Positions 33,251 to 44,859 are shown, counted from the stretch's first letter. The stretch is 64,000 nt of DNA from Conus ventricosus (GCA_018398815.1 CM031604.1:49675306-49739305); one strand, 5' to 3'. The notes: generated by a model from the letters alone, not told the origin. Program-made: numbers and translations.

Positions 33251-34034
33251 TGAAATTGACAAAAATGTTAATGTTTTCTGAAAAAATGGTAGTGAAATTG
33301 AAAAAAAAATCATAGAGACATTGAAGCAAGCAAAGGTGGCAAGATTATGGTCAACAAAAAAATCTGGGAACTGAAGAGCCAACCACCTCCACAGAAACTG
33401 ATTAGTTTTCATTCCCTCCCTTCCTCTCCTTGCCCACAATAACATTGAAGCTGTTTCTAGATTACCTCTCTCTCTTTCTGTTTCTGATATTGACTGAAAA
33501 GGTAAAACTTTCTCTGAAAGTCAACATGAAATGAAGGTTGTTAATGCCATGTATTTTTGATAGGTGTGTTCATAATGTCTTAAAATTTATCAGTTGGTGT
33601 AAAACAATGTTGTTTTGCTCATGACTGTTTTTTGTGAGGTTAAGATATAGGCCAGTTATTGCAGCGAGTAGTGCATGCATGCAAGTGTCCTTTTTTTCCT
33701 TCAGCATTTTTTTCTTCATTCATTTTGCAATGTTGATGCCAAAATTGTATTTGTTTTTGGTGTATATATAAACACATATAGTTGAACACCATTTGTCTAA
33801 TAAACATTCAACTGAGAACATGTTTGTGTGTATTTCATGTGTTTTCACAGAAACATTCTCTTTGTCTTCTGTTGTTTACTGTTTACTCAAAGCAATGTTC
33901 AGGTTTTTACATTCATGACAACATGAACTTATCTAGTTTACAGATAACTTATTGTTTGCACTCTACATTACATTATTGACCACCTTGTTCATAAAATATA
34001 TTGTAGAATCCAACATGGACACGTACATAATAAA

Positions 34035-34364
34035 TACCAACAATAATACCAATTGTACGGGATGCAGTTGACTGGCTGACTTGAAGCAGTTCTCCTATTG
34101 CGTCTTCAAATGTGCCAGTAGCATAGAAACGAATGGCTAAGCACACTTGCTGTACCTGGCAACAGTGCTCCCCTTCGATTCAAGTGTTCAGTTTCCTCGT
34201 TTATTGCGTCTGTGAGACTCAAAATGTGCTCACGACGAAATCTGAACTTAGTGAACAGTTCCGCGTCGTTTAACGAGTCAATTGGATTATTTCTGTCGCG
34301 AAACACCTCGTTCCCGTCGCAAAACACGCCGTCGGAAATTTCGCATGTACACGAACGCCGCCAT
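34035..34364 (-). pseudogene. HARBI1-like transposase, N-terminal fragment
   Basis: From the ATG at 34,364 the minus strand encodes MAAFVYMRNFRRRVLRRER, shifts frame, then gives FRDRNNPIDSLNDAELFTKF and RFRREHILSLTDAI, and after a further shift IRFYATGTFEDAIGELLQVS with SQSTASRTI. This is the helix-turn-helix N-terminal domain of Harbinger nucleases; the DDE catalytic part was not found. Two frameshifts make it inactive. A possible donor (GTATTA) follows the last block. Confidence 0.75.
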
Positions 34365-34369
34365 ATTTA

Positions 34370-34556
34370 ACCTCCGGTTAGGCAGTTTAACGGCGGGGTC
34401 CCCCTCCGTTAAAATAACCGCCGGTCAAAACCACCGGTTAGCCGTAACCGATGGCCAGGAATACGCGGTTGTGGGAGTTAACCTCCGGTTAGAGAGTTAA
34501 CAGGCGGAAGTCGGGTTTAACCTCCGGTTAAGTCTGTTCATGAATATAGGCCCTGG
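34370..34556. repeat. Harbinger right subterminal repeats
   Basis: The motif CCGGTTA or a near variant recurs about six times (for example AACCTCCGGTTAG at 34,370, 34,482 and AACCTCCGGTTA at 34,519). The left end has related GGTTA motifs at 29,077-29,175. Such clusters are candidate binding sites of the transposon's Myb-like protein. Confidence 0.6.
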
Positions 34557-35548
34557 TGTTACTGACAGTAGGTTCAGGTTACTGACGGTCAAAACCTGTG
34601 ATTCCTTAGCAGGATAACAAAGAGTAAATTTACAGATTTGGACCTTTTTGTGAGTGTGCATGTGCCCAGTCTCCTGTTTACTTTTTTTTTTTTTTAAAGT
34701 GACATTGCGAAGGGTTTTTTTTTATTCCTTCTAGAAGCTTATTCTAACATTTTATTTAGCACTACTTCTGGGTGTTGAGTGGTTTCTTCTCTGTTTTTTC
34801 ACACATTGAGTCAGTGTTTTTTCTCAGCCCTATTTTTCTTTGTTCCTTTCTCATGCTGGATGGCCCCTTGTTTTGTGTGCCTTGCCAGATCTCAGGGTCA
34901 TGGACTCCTCCTGACTGCAGTCAAGATGAGCTGTTAGGGAATCGTAAAGGCTTTGCAAGCAGGGGTCAAAATCAGACAGAATGGTGGTAAGACGCTTCAT
35001 ACATAGCAGAGGCGTGCCCAAGGGTCAAGTGTGGACGGAGACTCGGGTGTGGTCGTTGCAGCCTCACAACAGCATGAGAGTGACCTCTTTGTCAGGGATT
35101 AACATGGGCACATGCATTCGAATTATTTTCGTTGTTTGACAAGTGATAAATGAATGCCAGGGTCAAACACGCTGTGCACAGAGCACATGACCAGAATGTC
35201 GGGAGCTTCTCTTTCAATTGGGGTTCACCATGAGAAAAACTTTGTAGGACGCAAGAACTGTCCACACTCAATTCTTCAGCATCAAAGGAATGGGATTTAA
35301 CTTGCTGTCTACGATTCCGACACTCGGCAGGGTTCATACAGTCCTAACCATTGCTTACTGGTTTAGATATTTTGCTGTAGATTCCCAAGGCCTAATTAAT
35401 GCGTAAATGAGGCCATTGGGTGTTTGTAAAATGAAGCAAGGTCTTGTGAGGAAAATCTTGTGCTTGTGGGTGCTTATTTCTAATATTGTGGCTTCTAAAA
35501 CTAAAATCATCATATAAGAAAGTTCAAAAAGTTTGTTTTTTTTTGGAG

Positions 35549-35564
35549 GGGGGGGGGGGGGGGA
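35549..35564. repeat. Poly-G run
   Basis: A G-rich homopolymer tract in intron 2 close to exon 3; a GT microsatellite follows at 35,876-35,901. Confidence 0.85.
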
Positions 35565-35870
35565 ACCAAAGAAAACCAAAGTCAAATGTAGATTTTACGG
35601 AAGGTTGTGATGCATTTTTTGTATGTCTTACAAAAATTTGGTTTGCTTAATTTTTTTCCTCTTAACAACTGCCTAGGGAATTGATTTGATGAAATGACAC
35701 ATTGACATGACTGATAAGTGATATAGCTCGTTGTTGTGGTTTGGGCTATGAACAAAATGAATTGTACAAAATTCACCGTACTGGGATGGCAGCAATTGTT
35801 TATGTTGTGCATGCAAAAAACTAGTGCGTCAGAGACATACACCTGTGCATAATAATTATCACTGGTTTTA

Positions 35871-35905
<35 letters not shown>

Positions 35906-35961
35906 GTTGGCTGACGTATAATTTGGTCTGATGAATATTTCCATACAAACGTCTGTTGCAG

Positions 35962-36106
35962 TCTCCATATGAAGGAGGTACGTTTAATTTGGAGTTGTTC
36001 TTACCAGAAGAGTACCCAATGTCGGCTCCCAAGGTGCGCTTTATGACCAAAATCTATCATCCAAACATTGACAAGTTGGGAAGGATATGTCTAGACATTT
36101 TAAAAG
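35962..36106 (+). CDS. UBE2N: UBE2N exon 3 (active-site cysteine)
   Basis: Exon 3 encodes residues 44-91 plus one base. It begins [19 protein letters not shown] and contains the HPN motif (His76-Pro77-Asn78) and the catalytic Cys86 in GRICLDILK; the TGT codon is 36,088-36,090. Phe56, at the UEV-binding surface in the human enzyme, and Met63, in the E3-contact loop, are conserved. The acceptor is GTCTGTTGCAG and the donor GTAAGT at 36,107, phase 1. Confidence 0.97.
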
Positions 36107-37489
36107 GTAAGTAAATCCAGGCATTCCATGGATAGATATATGGTTTGCTGTTTTCCATATCATTAACACCGTTACAGTATTGTTGATGATTGTGAAACAG
36201 TGTCTGTGGGGGCCCTTTTTTTTTCTTTTTTTTGAAAATATTTTTGACAAGATGGGATGTTATGAAAAGAAGGGAAGAAAGTCAATTCCAAATCACACAT
36301 AGTTGTTAAAAGAATGTAGTTGTGATGTGGTTTGACATGCATTGTCTTTATCTCACCTTCTGTTAATGGTTATTGATATTACTGTGGCAGACCTGTTTAT
36401 CGATACGATTTTGCTGTATTGTTCACATGGAAGGCAAAAATACAGCAAGTATGACAATGTTAAAAAATAAAACTAACAACAACAACAGACCTGTCAAAAA
36501 GAAATCTAGGTACAAGTTTCTAGAATGGTAATCGTACTTTGGAAGTGTGACCATATTGTTGTCTTGTTGTGCCAGTTTAGATGCTCTGACCAAACACTTA
36601 CAATGCTGTCTCTTAGTGCAAAATCGCATCTGGCTGTGTCTGCTTGTTCAACAACAATGGCGATTACAGGCCATCAAATGTGGGAAGATGCTGATGTGAA
36701 AGCATGACTTTGTGCCACAGTATGCTGATGAATCGGGTTTGAAAGTAATTAGCATCGAAAAAAAATCTATTTCTACTGTAGTTGCAACCAGACTATGTAT
36801 TCCACTATCCTCTGCTGTAAGATGGAAGTTTAAAATGAACACACACACCCTCCCCTCCCTTTCTCTTCCCCTTGATGACAATTCTGAAGATATATACATA
36901 CTCTGTCAAAACAAAATATGCATTTTTGTTGAAACTTATGCAAGTAACAATTTTGAATTAAACAGGACAGTTGTAGTTACTCACCTGCTCTGTGAAGAGA
37001 CAGGATGTTAACATGATAAACTCACTAAATCAAGATTTATGAAGTCATGGTCATTTAAGAGAATGGATTTCAGTCACATTCATGTACTCAGCTAATGTTT
37101 TTAAGTTCAGCCGCGTGGAGGTGTTAAATACTCTGTCTCCATCACTGGAAGTAGAGGTGGTTGTCAGTCACTCAGTGGCGAAAAGAAAAATACTTTAATT
37201 GCCTGCCCTGAAAGCAGTGCAAAAGGCAACCATAAGAAGAAAAGCTGCCTGCTCCCCTGTTGCTCTTAATGCTGAACGCTTCTGAAATAACTAGTACAGT
37301 AAAAGAAAGTATGGTGACCACATGACAGCTGGGTGGATGGTGAGTGAGCAATGCCAGATACAGGCCAATCAGTTTTTAAAAAGTCAGTAATTTGCTGTTT
37401 TTTTAATGAATACTTTTTTTCATGTTGTTTTTCGCAGTGCACAATACACTACATACAAACAGATCACACAGAGAGCAGCAACGATGACT

Positions 37490-37590
37490 AGCGGGGGAAA
37501 AAAGAAGGGGGGAAGAGATTGTTGAGGAGGGGGGGGGGGGGGAGGGGGGGGGGGAAGAGATTGTTGAGGAGGAGGGGGGGGGGGGCATGG
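37490..37590. repeat. G-rich repeat with duplicated GAAGAGATTGTTGAGGAGG
   Basis: Three poly-G runs of 8-14 bases alternate with two copies of GAAGAGATTGTTGAGGAGG. Confidence 0.85.
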
Positions 37591-38070
37591 GGATGTGACT
37601 TCAGCAGTCTCAAGGGAAGTTATTCTCATGTGTTTGTAAGTAGACTACCAGCCTGGGCAAATTTTGATGAATGTAATTAATTACAAATGAGTGATATGTT
37701 CTCTTTTTATCTTCATCATTTGAGAATTAAATGTCACAATGCGATTTCACTCAAACTGTATAGATGGTCCATAATAGCCATATGACATTTTATGTCATAT
37801 CTGTTTTTTATTTTATTTAGCAATGCTAGCATGTACAGTTTTAGATTTAGTTCTTTGCATTTGTTTAAGAAAATTGCAAGCTTTACATTTGGATAGGAAA
37901 TGTGCAATAAAGTCATAAAATGTTTTTCTGTGTCTGTCTCCATTTTCTTTATGTCAGATAACACAGGTTTCTTGCTACAAAACTAACAGTACAAACATTT
38001 GTAAATCAACAACAGCTGGAGTTTCATTTGAAATTTGGGCACAGTGTTCCAATCAAACAGTATAGATGAA

Positions 38071-38200
38071 ACACAGCGCAGGCCTCCAGGGGTGGTACAG
38101 GACTGCTCTAAGGGCAGGTGAAGACAGTGCTTCTCTGGGTCCTCCCCAGCACCTTCGGGTGTTTCTTTTTCTTCTGTTCATGTGAATCACAAAAAAGGCA
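38071..38200 (+). mobile_element. 5'-truncated LINE 3' fragment with 10-bp target duplication
   Basis: The 130-bp insert is flanked by TATAGATGAA at 38,061-38,070 and 38,201-38,210. Its first 100 bases match 54,431-54,530 closely (ACACAGCGCAGGCCTCC start). It ends with an A-rich segment. Short flanking duplications and 5' truncation indicate retrotransposition. Confidence 0.75.
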
Positions 38201-39443
38201 TATAGATGAATGTGTACTATATGATGCTGCACAGAAACTTCTGGATTGGATTGTTTGACATTGTTGGGTGAAGTGCATCATCTGAGACGGGGCTTGTCAT
38301 TTTGGGAACAGCAAGATTTAAGAGCAAAATAGTGACAATGAGGTAGATCATTAACACTATCACAGACCCTCGTTCTGCTCTGTGTGCCCAGTTGACATTG
38401 CAGTCACAGCACTGAAATTCCCTTAGGACACCTGATTTTGACCATTTTTAATTCATTTTCCTTAAAAGCCTAAATCCGACAGTGACTTTATTTTTGTACA
38501 GTGAAGTTAGCTGTCTTTCATATTCATGATGATAAATGTTTTAAAAGTCAAAATAATTATTTTGTTGTTTGATTGAGTTGAAAATAACATACTTCGAATG
38601 AGCGCTGATTCAGTGCTTGAAGTCACCAACAGTTTGGTTGCTTTCTCTTCAAATTAACCAAGAAATCGACTGTTAGTAGCTTGCTAAATGGTATAATATG
38701 ACATAGGAAAGACTTTATCTGTACGCTGACACCACTGGTTTTAAAATTTTTCGGGAAATTCGGTTAAATTCATTTAAATTTTTGTGACATATCCTGAGTG
38801 ACAGATCGCATGCTGCGAAAAAGTTAATGAGTGTTGGGAAAACTTTTTAGGAGAAAGGTGTAAAAAAAAGTTCTTGTTATATGGACAGAGAAAATCGAAG
38901 GAAAAGAGACCCCCAGTTGTTTTATAAGAAAAGTTTGAACTCCGGGCTTTGTTTGTTGCCTGACCTGTGACTGGTAAGTAAACTACACAAGAAGAGGAAA
39001 AGTTGCAACAAAGATTATGTGCTCTAAACGAAAAGCACCTCTTTGGTAAGATATATGACATCATGAATCAAAGAAACAGAGGAGTGACGTTTCTAGAATT
39101 TAAGTATGGAACTATAGAATCATGCATAAATGAAAGCCTCAGAATGGGCTACATTGCACAATACTTAAGTTTTAAAAATTTCCAGGGGAAGGCTGCCCCT
39201 CCCCCCTCCTCCATCACACCCGATCCTGAAATATGGGTCAGTCCTGCCTGAAAGTGTTGGCCAGTCATTACTCAAAGTACTGTGGAACATTTCAGAAATC
39301 ATTCTTGGTGGGAGGAAGTCTTGGGAGATGAATGTGGTATCTGGAAAGAGGAAAATGCATCTGAAAAAAGACTTTTAATACTTTTACCACCTGAAAATTC
39401 ACTGCCAAAAGCTTTTGTGACACACTTTGTTTTCTGTTACCTG

Positions 39444-39601
39444 TTTTTCAGTGTATAGGGTTCTTTCTCTTAATTTCCATTACTAAAGATTCTGTAGTAT
39501 GCTGTTCTGTGACATCTACATTTTTTTCAGTGTATAGGGTTCTTTGTCTTAATTTCCATTACTAAAGATTCTGTAGTATGCTGTTCTGTGACATCTACAT
39601 T
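39444..39601. repeat. 79-bp tandem duplication
   Basis: Two nearly identical copies carry GTGTATAGGGTTCTTT at 39,451 and 39,530. Confidence 0.95.
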
Positions 39602-40250
39602 ATCGACTCGGATATATTAACAGGAACCAACTGTCCATTGCGCCACATCATTTGCCATTCACTGATTAAGGCATTAAAAAAAATTTTTGGGTACACTTTC
39701 GATTGACTTGTTTTACCTTTGTTTATTTGGAGATAAAAACCACCAGGATGGTTACACTTCTAGCACAATTTACTTTTCTTTTCTTTGTTGTTTTTGTTCG
39801 TTTCTTTGGAGTTTTGTCAATACAGATAATGATCTCAAGTCTCTTTGTATAAATAAAGCTGTTAATTTCCTTTGCAGATGTGATTTGTGTACTTATTTAT
39901 TGTCATTTTTGTGCAGGGAGTTTGTTTTGCCAAATTTACTGAAATCATGACTTTACTGTTTTCCAAAGGGGAAAACCTGCCCCATTGCACACATGCGAAA
40001 ACTCATGCATACGTGCATACGCCACCATAATTTGAAAAAAGAAAAAAACAAACACCAAATTTAAAGGTAAAAGATAATGATTTATCAGGAAGAAATTTGA
40101 AAAAGGAAGCGATTGCAACAGAACAAAAATTACAGTATCTGAACATTATGATAATATTAAAAGAAGAGTAGTGGATCTTGTCAGCTGACTATGACATTTT
40201 CATCTTGAATGCAGAACTGATGTTATTTCTGAATTATTTTTTGTTCCTCA

Positions 40251-40436
40251 TACACACTCTCAAGCGCCCCCTTCCAAGCATAAGACTCCTCCTCTACCAC
40301 TCTCTCCCTTTCTTTTACACACTCTCAAGTGCCCCCTTCCAAGCATAAGACTCCTCCTCTACCACTCTCTCCCTTTCTTTTACACACTCTCAAGCGCCCC
40401 CTACCAAGCATAAGACTCCTCCTCTACCACTCTCTT
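40251..40436. repeat. 65-bp tandem repeat, three copies
   Basis: Units contain ACTCTCAAGCGCCCCCTTCC and CATAAGACTCCTCCTCTACC; copies differ at one or two bases. A mixed CA/CG alternating tract, possibly Z-DNA-forming, follows at 40,500-40,590. Confidence 0.9.
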
Positions 40437-40895
40437 TTTCCCTCTCTAGTTCTGTTTGTCTTTTCCCTCCGTCTCCCCTCTTTTTCCTTTTCCCCATTAA
40501 CACACACACACACACGCACATATTTACATGCGCGCGTGCGCGCACGTACACACACACACACACGAGCGCGCGCGTAGGCACGCACACACACCTACCTTTA
40601 AACACGTTATCGTCCGTTTACGTATATCAATATGTTTTTCATACGTCATTGCCTATGCTTTTTTTGTTTTTCTTTTTATGTCACAAGTCCTAAAGACGGT
40701 CTATGACCGAAACATTGTAGATTTTTGTTCTGTTTTTTTTTTGTTTTTTTTTCTATCATAAAATCTAAGCATCCTCAAAGATATTTTGCATTTTTTCCAA
40801 CTGGTTTATGGATAATAATGATTGTTGGGAACCAGCGCATAGCTGTCTGCTGGAAGCTATGAACCAAGATATGTTTTGATCTGATATGTGTGCAG

Positions 40896-41036
40896 ACAAA
40901 TGGAGTCCGGCATTACAGATAAGGACAGTGTTGTTATCTATTCAAGCCCTGCTTAGTTCTCCTAATCCTGATGACCCTTTGGATACCACCGTAGCTGAGC
41001 AATGGAAAACAAATGAATCTGTCGCTATAGAACAAG
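40896..41036 (+). CDS. UBE2N: UBE2N exon 4
   Basis: Exon 4 encodes residues 92-138: [20 protein letters not shown], the active-site loop [12 protein letters not shown], and [15 protein letters not shown]. Asp118, which orients the acceptor lysine in the family, is present, but the loop differs from the vertebrate enzyme at the positions equivalent to human Ala114, Ala122, Asn123 and Asp124 (here Ser, Asp, Thr, Thr). The acceptor is GTGTGCAG and the donor GTGAGA at 41,037; the exon starts in phase 1 and ends in phase 1. Confidence 0.96.
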
Positions 41037-41228
41037 GTGAGATAATCCATGATTTTCACTATGTCTGTCAACTGACTCATATGCACATGTGTGCACACAC
41101 TGTAAAAAAAATAAAATTGAGTGCTTAAGTTTGTAATGGTTTCTGCTAAAGAAATGAAGGTATGATTCATGAACATTGGCAAATTTACTTTCTCGTCACG
41201 AACAGACGCTATAGCATTTCGCGATGAC

Positions 41229-41885
41229 TTAACGCTTTCGTACGAACGAACGCTATCACGGTTTCGGCATTCACCGATTTTTTATGGTGGTGGCGGCATG
41301 ATCAGTACACGGCAACAAGCTATAAATAGTATCGTCAGCATTCCTTTGTTCGCCTGCACAGTGGTTTCACAGCACACCATCACCCACTTCGGCTCAGTGG
41401 CTGATTGATCAGACCAACCCACATGACTTACTAATCTGCATAGAAACATGGCGTCTCAAACAAGTTTTTCTGCGAATGTGTCGGAGCAAAGTCGAGCCCG
41501 TCGGCAACGTTTTAGCATTCCTGAAGTTATTGAAATGCTACAAACGGAAGGTTCAGACATTGAAGAAGAGGATGACGAAGCTGATGAAAGTGATTCCAGT
41601 GAAGAATTTTGAGAAGAGGAAATTGACACTGACTGGTCTGTGAAGCTCAGTGATGACGGTGAGGGTGGGCCAATTCGCCACGTGATCAGAGCGTTTGCGT
41701 GCCGCGAAAGACTGGGGATTTGAGTGAGCAAGAGTTCATTGGCTTTCCTTTACGCGACTGGTGCGAAGATTGAGTTTTTTCCGACAGTGCCTCCTTTTTC
41801 TGGTACTTCTGGCCTTCATGTGTCAGCTGAGTGCCACACCCCCATTTTTGCATTATTCCAAGTTGGCTTGTGCATAGCAGGCATG
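41229..41885 (+). mobile_element. piggyBac-like remnant, 5' part
   Basis: A TTAA at 41,229-41,232, the piggyBac target site, starts a roughly 220-base leader followed at 41,448 by a frame MASQTSFSANVSEQSRARRQ leading to the acidic TEGSDIEEEDDEADESD region and a stop. After frame changes, PPFSGTSGLHVSAE near 41,787 resembles the conserved start of the piggyBac transposase domain. The rest of the transposase was not found. Confidence 0.6.
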
Positions 41886-43160
41886 TGATTTATCTATCTT
41901 ATTTAGTTTCCTGGAGTGTATCTACCTTTTTTTCAACTCATTTAGTGTATTTACTGACTTTTTCTGCTCAATGGGAAGCCATGGACCCACCGACTGCAAG
42001 AGTGTTGTGATGCACCTGAAAAAACTGGACATTTTTTCAGCCTCAAGCATAAGAAATCGTATGAAAGTGGGAAGTTTATTCTTTTGTATTCTACTAACAC
42101 AGTTTATGAATAACACTTCCTGAAAATTTCGTTGAGTTATCTCTTGTTTTGTATTTTTGGTGATTTTTTTTACTAACCATAACAAATGGCCCGTCCACAG
42201 GGAAAAACAAGGGACAGAACTGTCGTCCCAAGTGAGTTAATGAGAGAAAGCAGGGGCATGGTATTTTGTTTCATTCTTCAAATAAAGCCGTGTGACTATA
42301 AATGCAATTTTGAGGATGTGAGTTTCAACAGGATTGTCAGCGTTTTCGTCAGCTCATGGCATATAGCTCATCAGAAAAGATGCATTCTAGAATGCAGTGG
42401 CATCAAAATATGGATCAACTCATGCCAGGAGTTTTTGCCCTTGCTAATCCCTGAATACCCGGGGTTTGTATAGGATAGGAAAAAAATTCTCACAATTATA
42501 GATGAGCAGACAGACACTTGATATTTGGTGAGTGGATACAATGCATATTAGTCTATATGTGAACAAAAAATAAAGTAACTTACTAACCATCTTGGTGGTG
42601 AAAATTGTCTCAAAATTTGCCCTATTTTTAGCACTTTTGTACCTATCAGAAATATATATACTAAGTGTTCCTTAGCAGCTCAGAAATGTTCTACATCACA
42701 TTCTAGCACAGCTGGAGTCACTGAAGACACAGAAGATATTATATGGAATCAAAAGCAGGTGATGGAGAATGTGAAAATACAACCAAAAAAAAGTCTTTGC
42801 TGGATGAAAAACAAAAAAAAGTTCACTGTCCACAAAACACTGGTGACAAGTGACATTGCATCCTGGGCACAGCTTCACACACAGTGGCAAACCATGGATT
42901 GCAAGATGCTTGTTGTAGAGAACAGACCCCTGAATAAGAGTCAAGGTCAGAAGATGAAAAACAGCTTCTTCCACCATTTCATGGTCTTCCCATTCAGGGG
43001 CATGTAGGCCAAGAGCTGATCACTCATGTCTACTCATGCCATGTAGTCCTGTACTGCTGCTGGTTTTTGCACAGTAAATATCAGTAAAAATATGCCTGGA
43101 AACACAAACATACCCATGCACAGAGTTACAAAACATGAACATGTGTAGCTGTTCTCTCTC

Positions 43161-43187
43161 AAACACACACACACACACACACACACA
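43161..43187. repeat. CA microsatellite
   Basis: About 14 CA units, with another short CA tract at 43,196-43,220. Confidence 0.95.
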
Positions 43188-43393
43188 ACTTTCTCACACA
43201 CACACCCCACACACACACAGTAATGCACAAATACTCAGTACATATAATCACTAACTCATTTTGTTTATCCCTCCCTTCTCCCCCCCCTCCTCCCTGCCCC
43301 CCCACCCCCTCTCTCTCCCTAGTCTACTGATACATGAATGGATCACTGCAGAAAATATGCACTCACTCAGTATGTAAAATATGCATGACACAT

Positions 43394-43958
43394 TTACACA
43401 CAGCACAATTTATGTAGTAATAATTTCTCTTTGGCCACGTCTGTGGAATGCATGGACAACTCAAAGAACTGCAAAGGCTGAGGGTTGACTGGCCAGTCAT
43501 TCAATAAACCTGGTGTGCCTGTGAATGGATGATTGAGAGTAAATAAGTTTAGATTATCATTCAAATCGTCGGTGAAAATGGCTCCCAAATCGTCGACTTC
43601 TTCTCCCATTTCAGCGTCAGTATCCGAATGAAACACTTTGTTGTTGAGGCCCATGTGCTCCCACAGTTTCGTCTGCTTCTTCGCCACTATCAGCGCCCAT
43701 TTCAGTGTCGGAATCCCCGTCCGTCTCCCCACTGTAGGGGTCGAAATCCTCATCAGAAGAATCGCTGATCTCTTCTTCGACATCTGATCCTTCAGTCCGG
43801 ATCATTTCCAGTGCCTTAACGTGGTGACAGCCCTGATGTGGCCCTTTGCGGTCGGCTGGGCTATAAGCAACATTATCTTATCTCATTTCCAGTGCGTCTT
43901 CAACGCTAACTAACAATTCATTAGCCCTACTGTGTTGAACGCTTCGTTGCGACGCCAT
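43394..43958 (-). pseudogene. piggyBac-like transposase N-terminus, interrupted by a short retroelement
   Basis: The minus strand from the ATG at 43,958 begins MASQRSVQHSRANELLVSVE, parallel to the start of the copy at 41,448. The short LINE-mobilised repeat (43,815-43,882) interrupts it; coding then resumes as IRTEGSDVEEEISDSSDEDF with acidic repeats, and after a frame change HPFTGTPGLLNDWPVNPQPL followed by QFFEL, the typical entry into the DDE_Tnp_1_7 domain. Coding is lost soon after, by about 43,394, so the catalytic core is deleted. Confidence 0.7.
43815..43882 (+). mobile_element. Short LINE-mobilised repeat with 13-bp target duplication
   Basis: The 68-bp insert is flanked by TCATTTCCAGTGC at 43,802-43,814 and 43,883-43,895. 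It is a 5'-shortened version of the copy at 25,469 with the same 3' end and TTATC tail, inserted in the piggyBac coding remnant. Confidence 0.9.
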
Positions 43959-44712
43959 CTTTTCAATCACGCAGCAAAGCTGGCCGACGGTACCCTTTGT
44001 TCTCGTCAGCTAGCAAGCGAGCCACGCTACACACACAGTGCAAATGAATGAAAAGTTGGTAGGGGATAACTAAGGAATCATCTCCCATGGCTGCCAACTG
44101 CTACGAGATCGCCGTAGTTTGCTACGCCAAGAGAATGCTTGCTACGACGCTACTACGATCATTAAATTGCTACGGCGAAACAAAAAAATTCGAAGATACT
44201 TTCGTTTTGTTTGGACAGCGCTAAGTAACGTCTCTATCGGTCTGTCGGAACTGCATTTCCGCTTTCGGTGTTAACTGTAGCACGTGATCATTTCAACCAA
44301 TCAATGGCGACTTCCGTCTTGCTCAGTTCGCAACAGTGTGAGTAGATTTTTTTTTACAATTTGCCCTCTTCCTCTGCTTCCTCTCTGTATAATAACATTT
44401 ATAGATATACTAAGAGTACTGTAGCTTTAATGTGGTCCGTAAAACTGGTTATAGGCCTGATTTCTTTTTAGAACGCGCGCAAAATTAAGTTGCTACTGTC
44501 AAATTGGAAATGCTACTGTGAAAATTGTGAAATGCTACTGTAAGCCGCATGAGCAGGTTGGCAGCTCTGATCTCCCTTCTTGAGTTCCGTAACCGATACG
44601 TCACGCAGACAGTGCGAATTTTCAAAATCCAAAACCGCATATGCGGACATTGGTAGCGAACACTTCGTCGTACGATGTCCGCATATGCGGACATTGCTAG
44701 CGAGTGAGTTAA
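43959..44712 (-). mobile_element. 5' leader and terminus of the minus-strand piggyBac copy
   Basis: After subtraction of the nested hAT-like element and its duplication, about 264 bases separate the transposase ATG from TTAA at 44,709-44,712. This region includes two copies of the palindrome CCGCATATGCGG (44,635 and 44,680) followed by ACATTGGTAGCGA or ACATTGCTAGCGA, as expected for subterminal inverted repeats. Assignment to piggyBac is inferred from position and the TTAA. Confidence 0.5.
44086..44569. mobile_element. hAT-like MITE with 6-bp target duplication, nested in piggyBac
   Basis: The 484-bp element starts CATGGCTGCCAAC and ends with the complement of CAGAGCTGCCAAC (11 of 13 matching). 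ATCTCC flanks it at 44,080-44,085 and 44,570-44,575. It has no coding capacity. Repeats of GCTAC near the left end and TGCTACTG near the right end lie just inside the termini. Confidence 0.75.
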
Positions 44713-44859
44713 TGTGCGTGCTTCAGATTACTGTAGTCTTTCAGGAATGCAAATCTAGAATAAACCAGACAGAAGAATTGTTTTAACGCTTGTTCTTGAA
44801 CATGACTCGCAAATTCTTATAATCTGAGGCAATTGTCTTTTCCTGCCTTGTATAATTAA

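Larger units (their letters stand above)
29036..34556. mobile_element. PIF/Harbinger-like DNA transposon, about 5.5 kb, decayed
   Basis: The ends are inverted: ACCTGGGCTTATATTCATG at the left matches the reverse complement of CATGAATATAGGCCCTGGT at the right with two differences. Both subterminal regions are studded with CGGTTA-type motifs. Between them are remnants of the two genes expected in this superfamily: a SANT/Myb-like protein on the plus strand (29,342-33,250, exons) and a HARBI1-like transposase on the minus strand (34,035-34,364). A hAT-like element is nested at 31,740-33,020. The target duplication was not resolved. Confidence 0.7.
25087..35961 (+). other. UBE2N: UBE2N intron 2
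   Basis: A 10.9-kb intron carrying a short LINE-mobilised repeat (25,469), tandem duplications (26,637; 27,958), CA-rich arrays (28,575; 28,830-28,985), a GC-rich hairpin (28,725) and a Harbinger-like element (29,036-34,556) with a hAT-like element nested inside. No additional UBE2N exon was recognised. Confidence 0.85.
36107..40895 (+). other. UBE2N: UBE2N intron 3
   Basis: A 4.8-kb intron with G-rich runs (37,490-37,590), a LINE 3' fragment (38,071), a 79-bp tandem duplication (39,444) and a 65-bp tandem array (40,251), then a CA/GC-rich stretch near 40,500-40,590. No further exon was recognised. Confidence 0.85.

Noticed and set aside
29034..34560. A TTA target duplication for the Harbinger-like element
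   Set aside because: TTA occurs near both ends but at different distances from the inverted termini, so a duplication could not be defended.
34772..34990. 72-codon plus-strand frame with a hydrophobic N-terminus resembling a secreted peptide
   Set aside because: No splice-bounded context, no cysteine pattern and no homologue recalled; intronic chance frame is more likely.
42186..42473. 95-codon plus-strand frame beginning MARPQGKTRDRT between the two piggyBac remnants
   Set aside because: I looked for the cysteine-rich C-terminal domain of piggyBac transposases but the spacing of cysteines does not fit; no function can be assigned.
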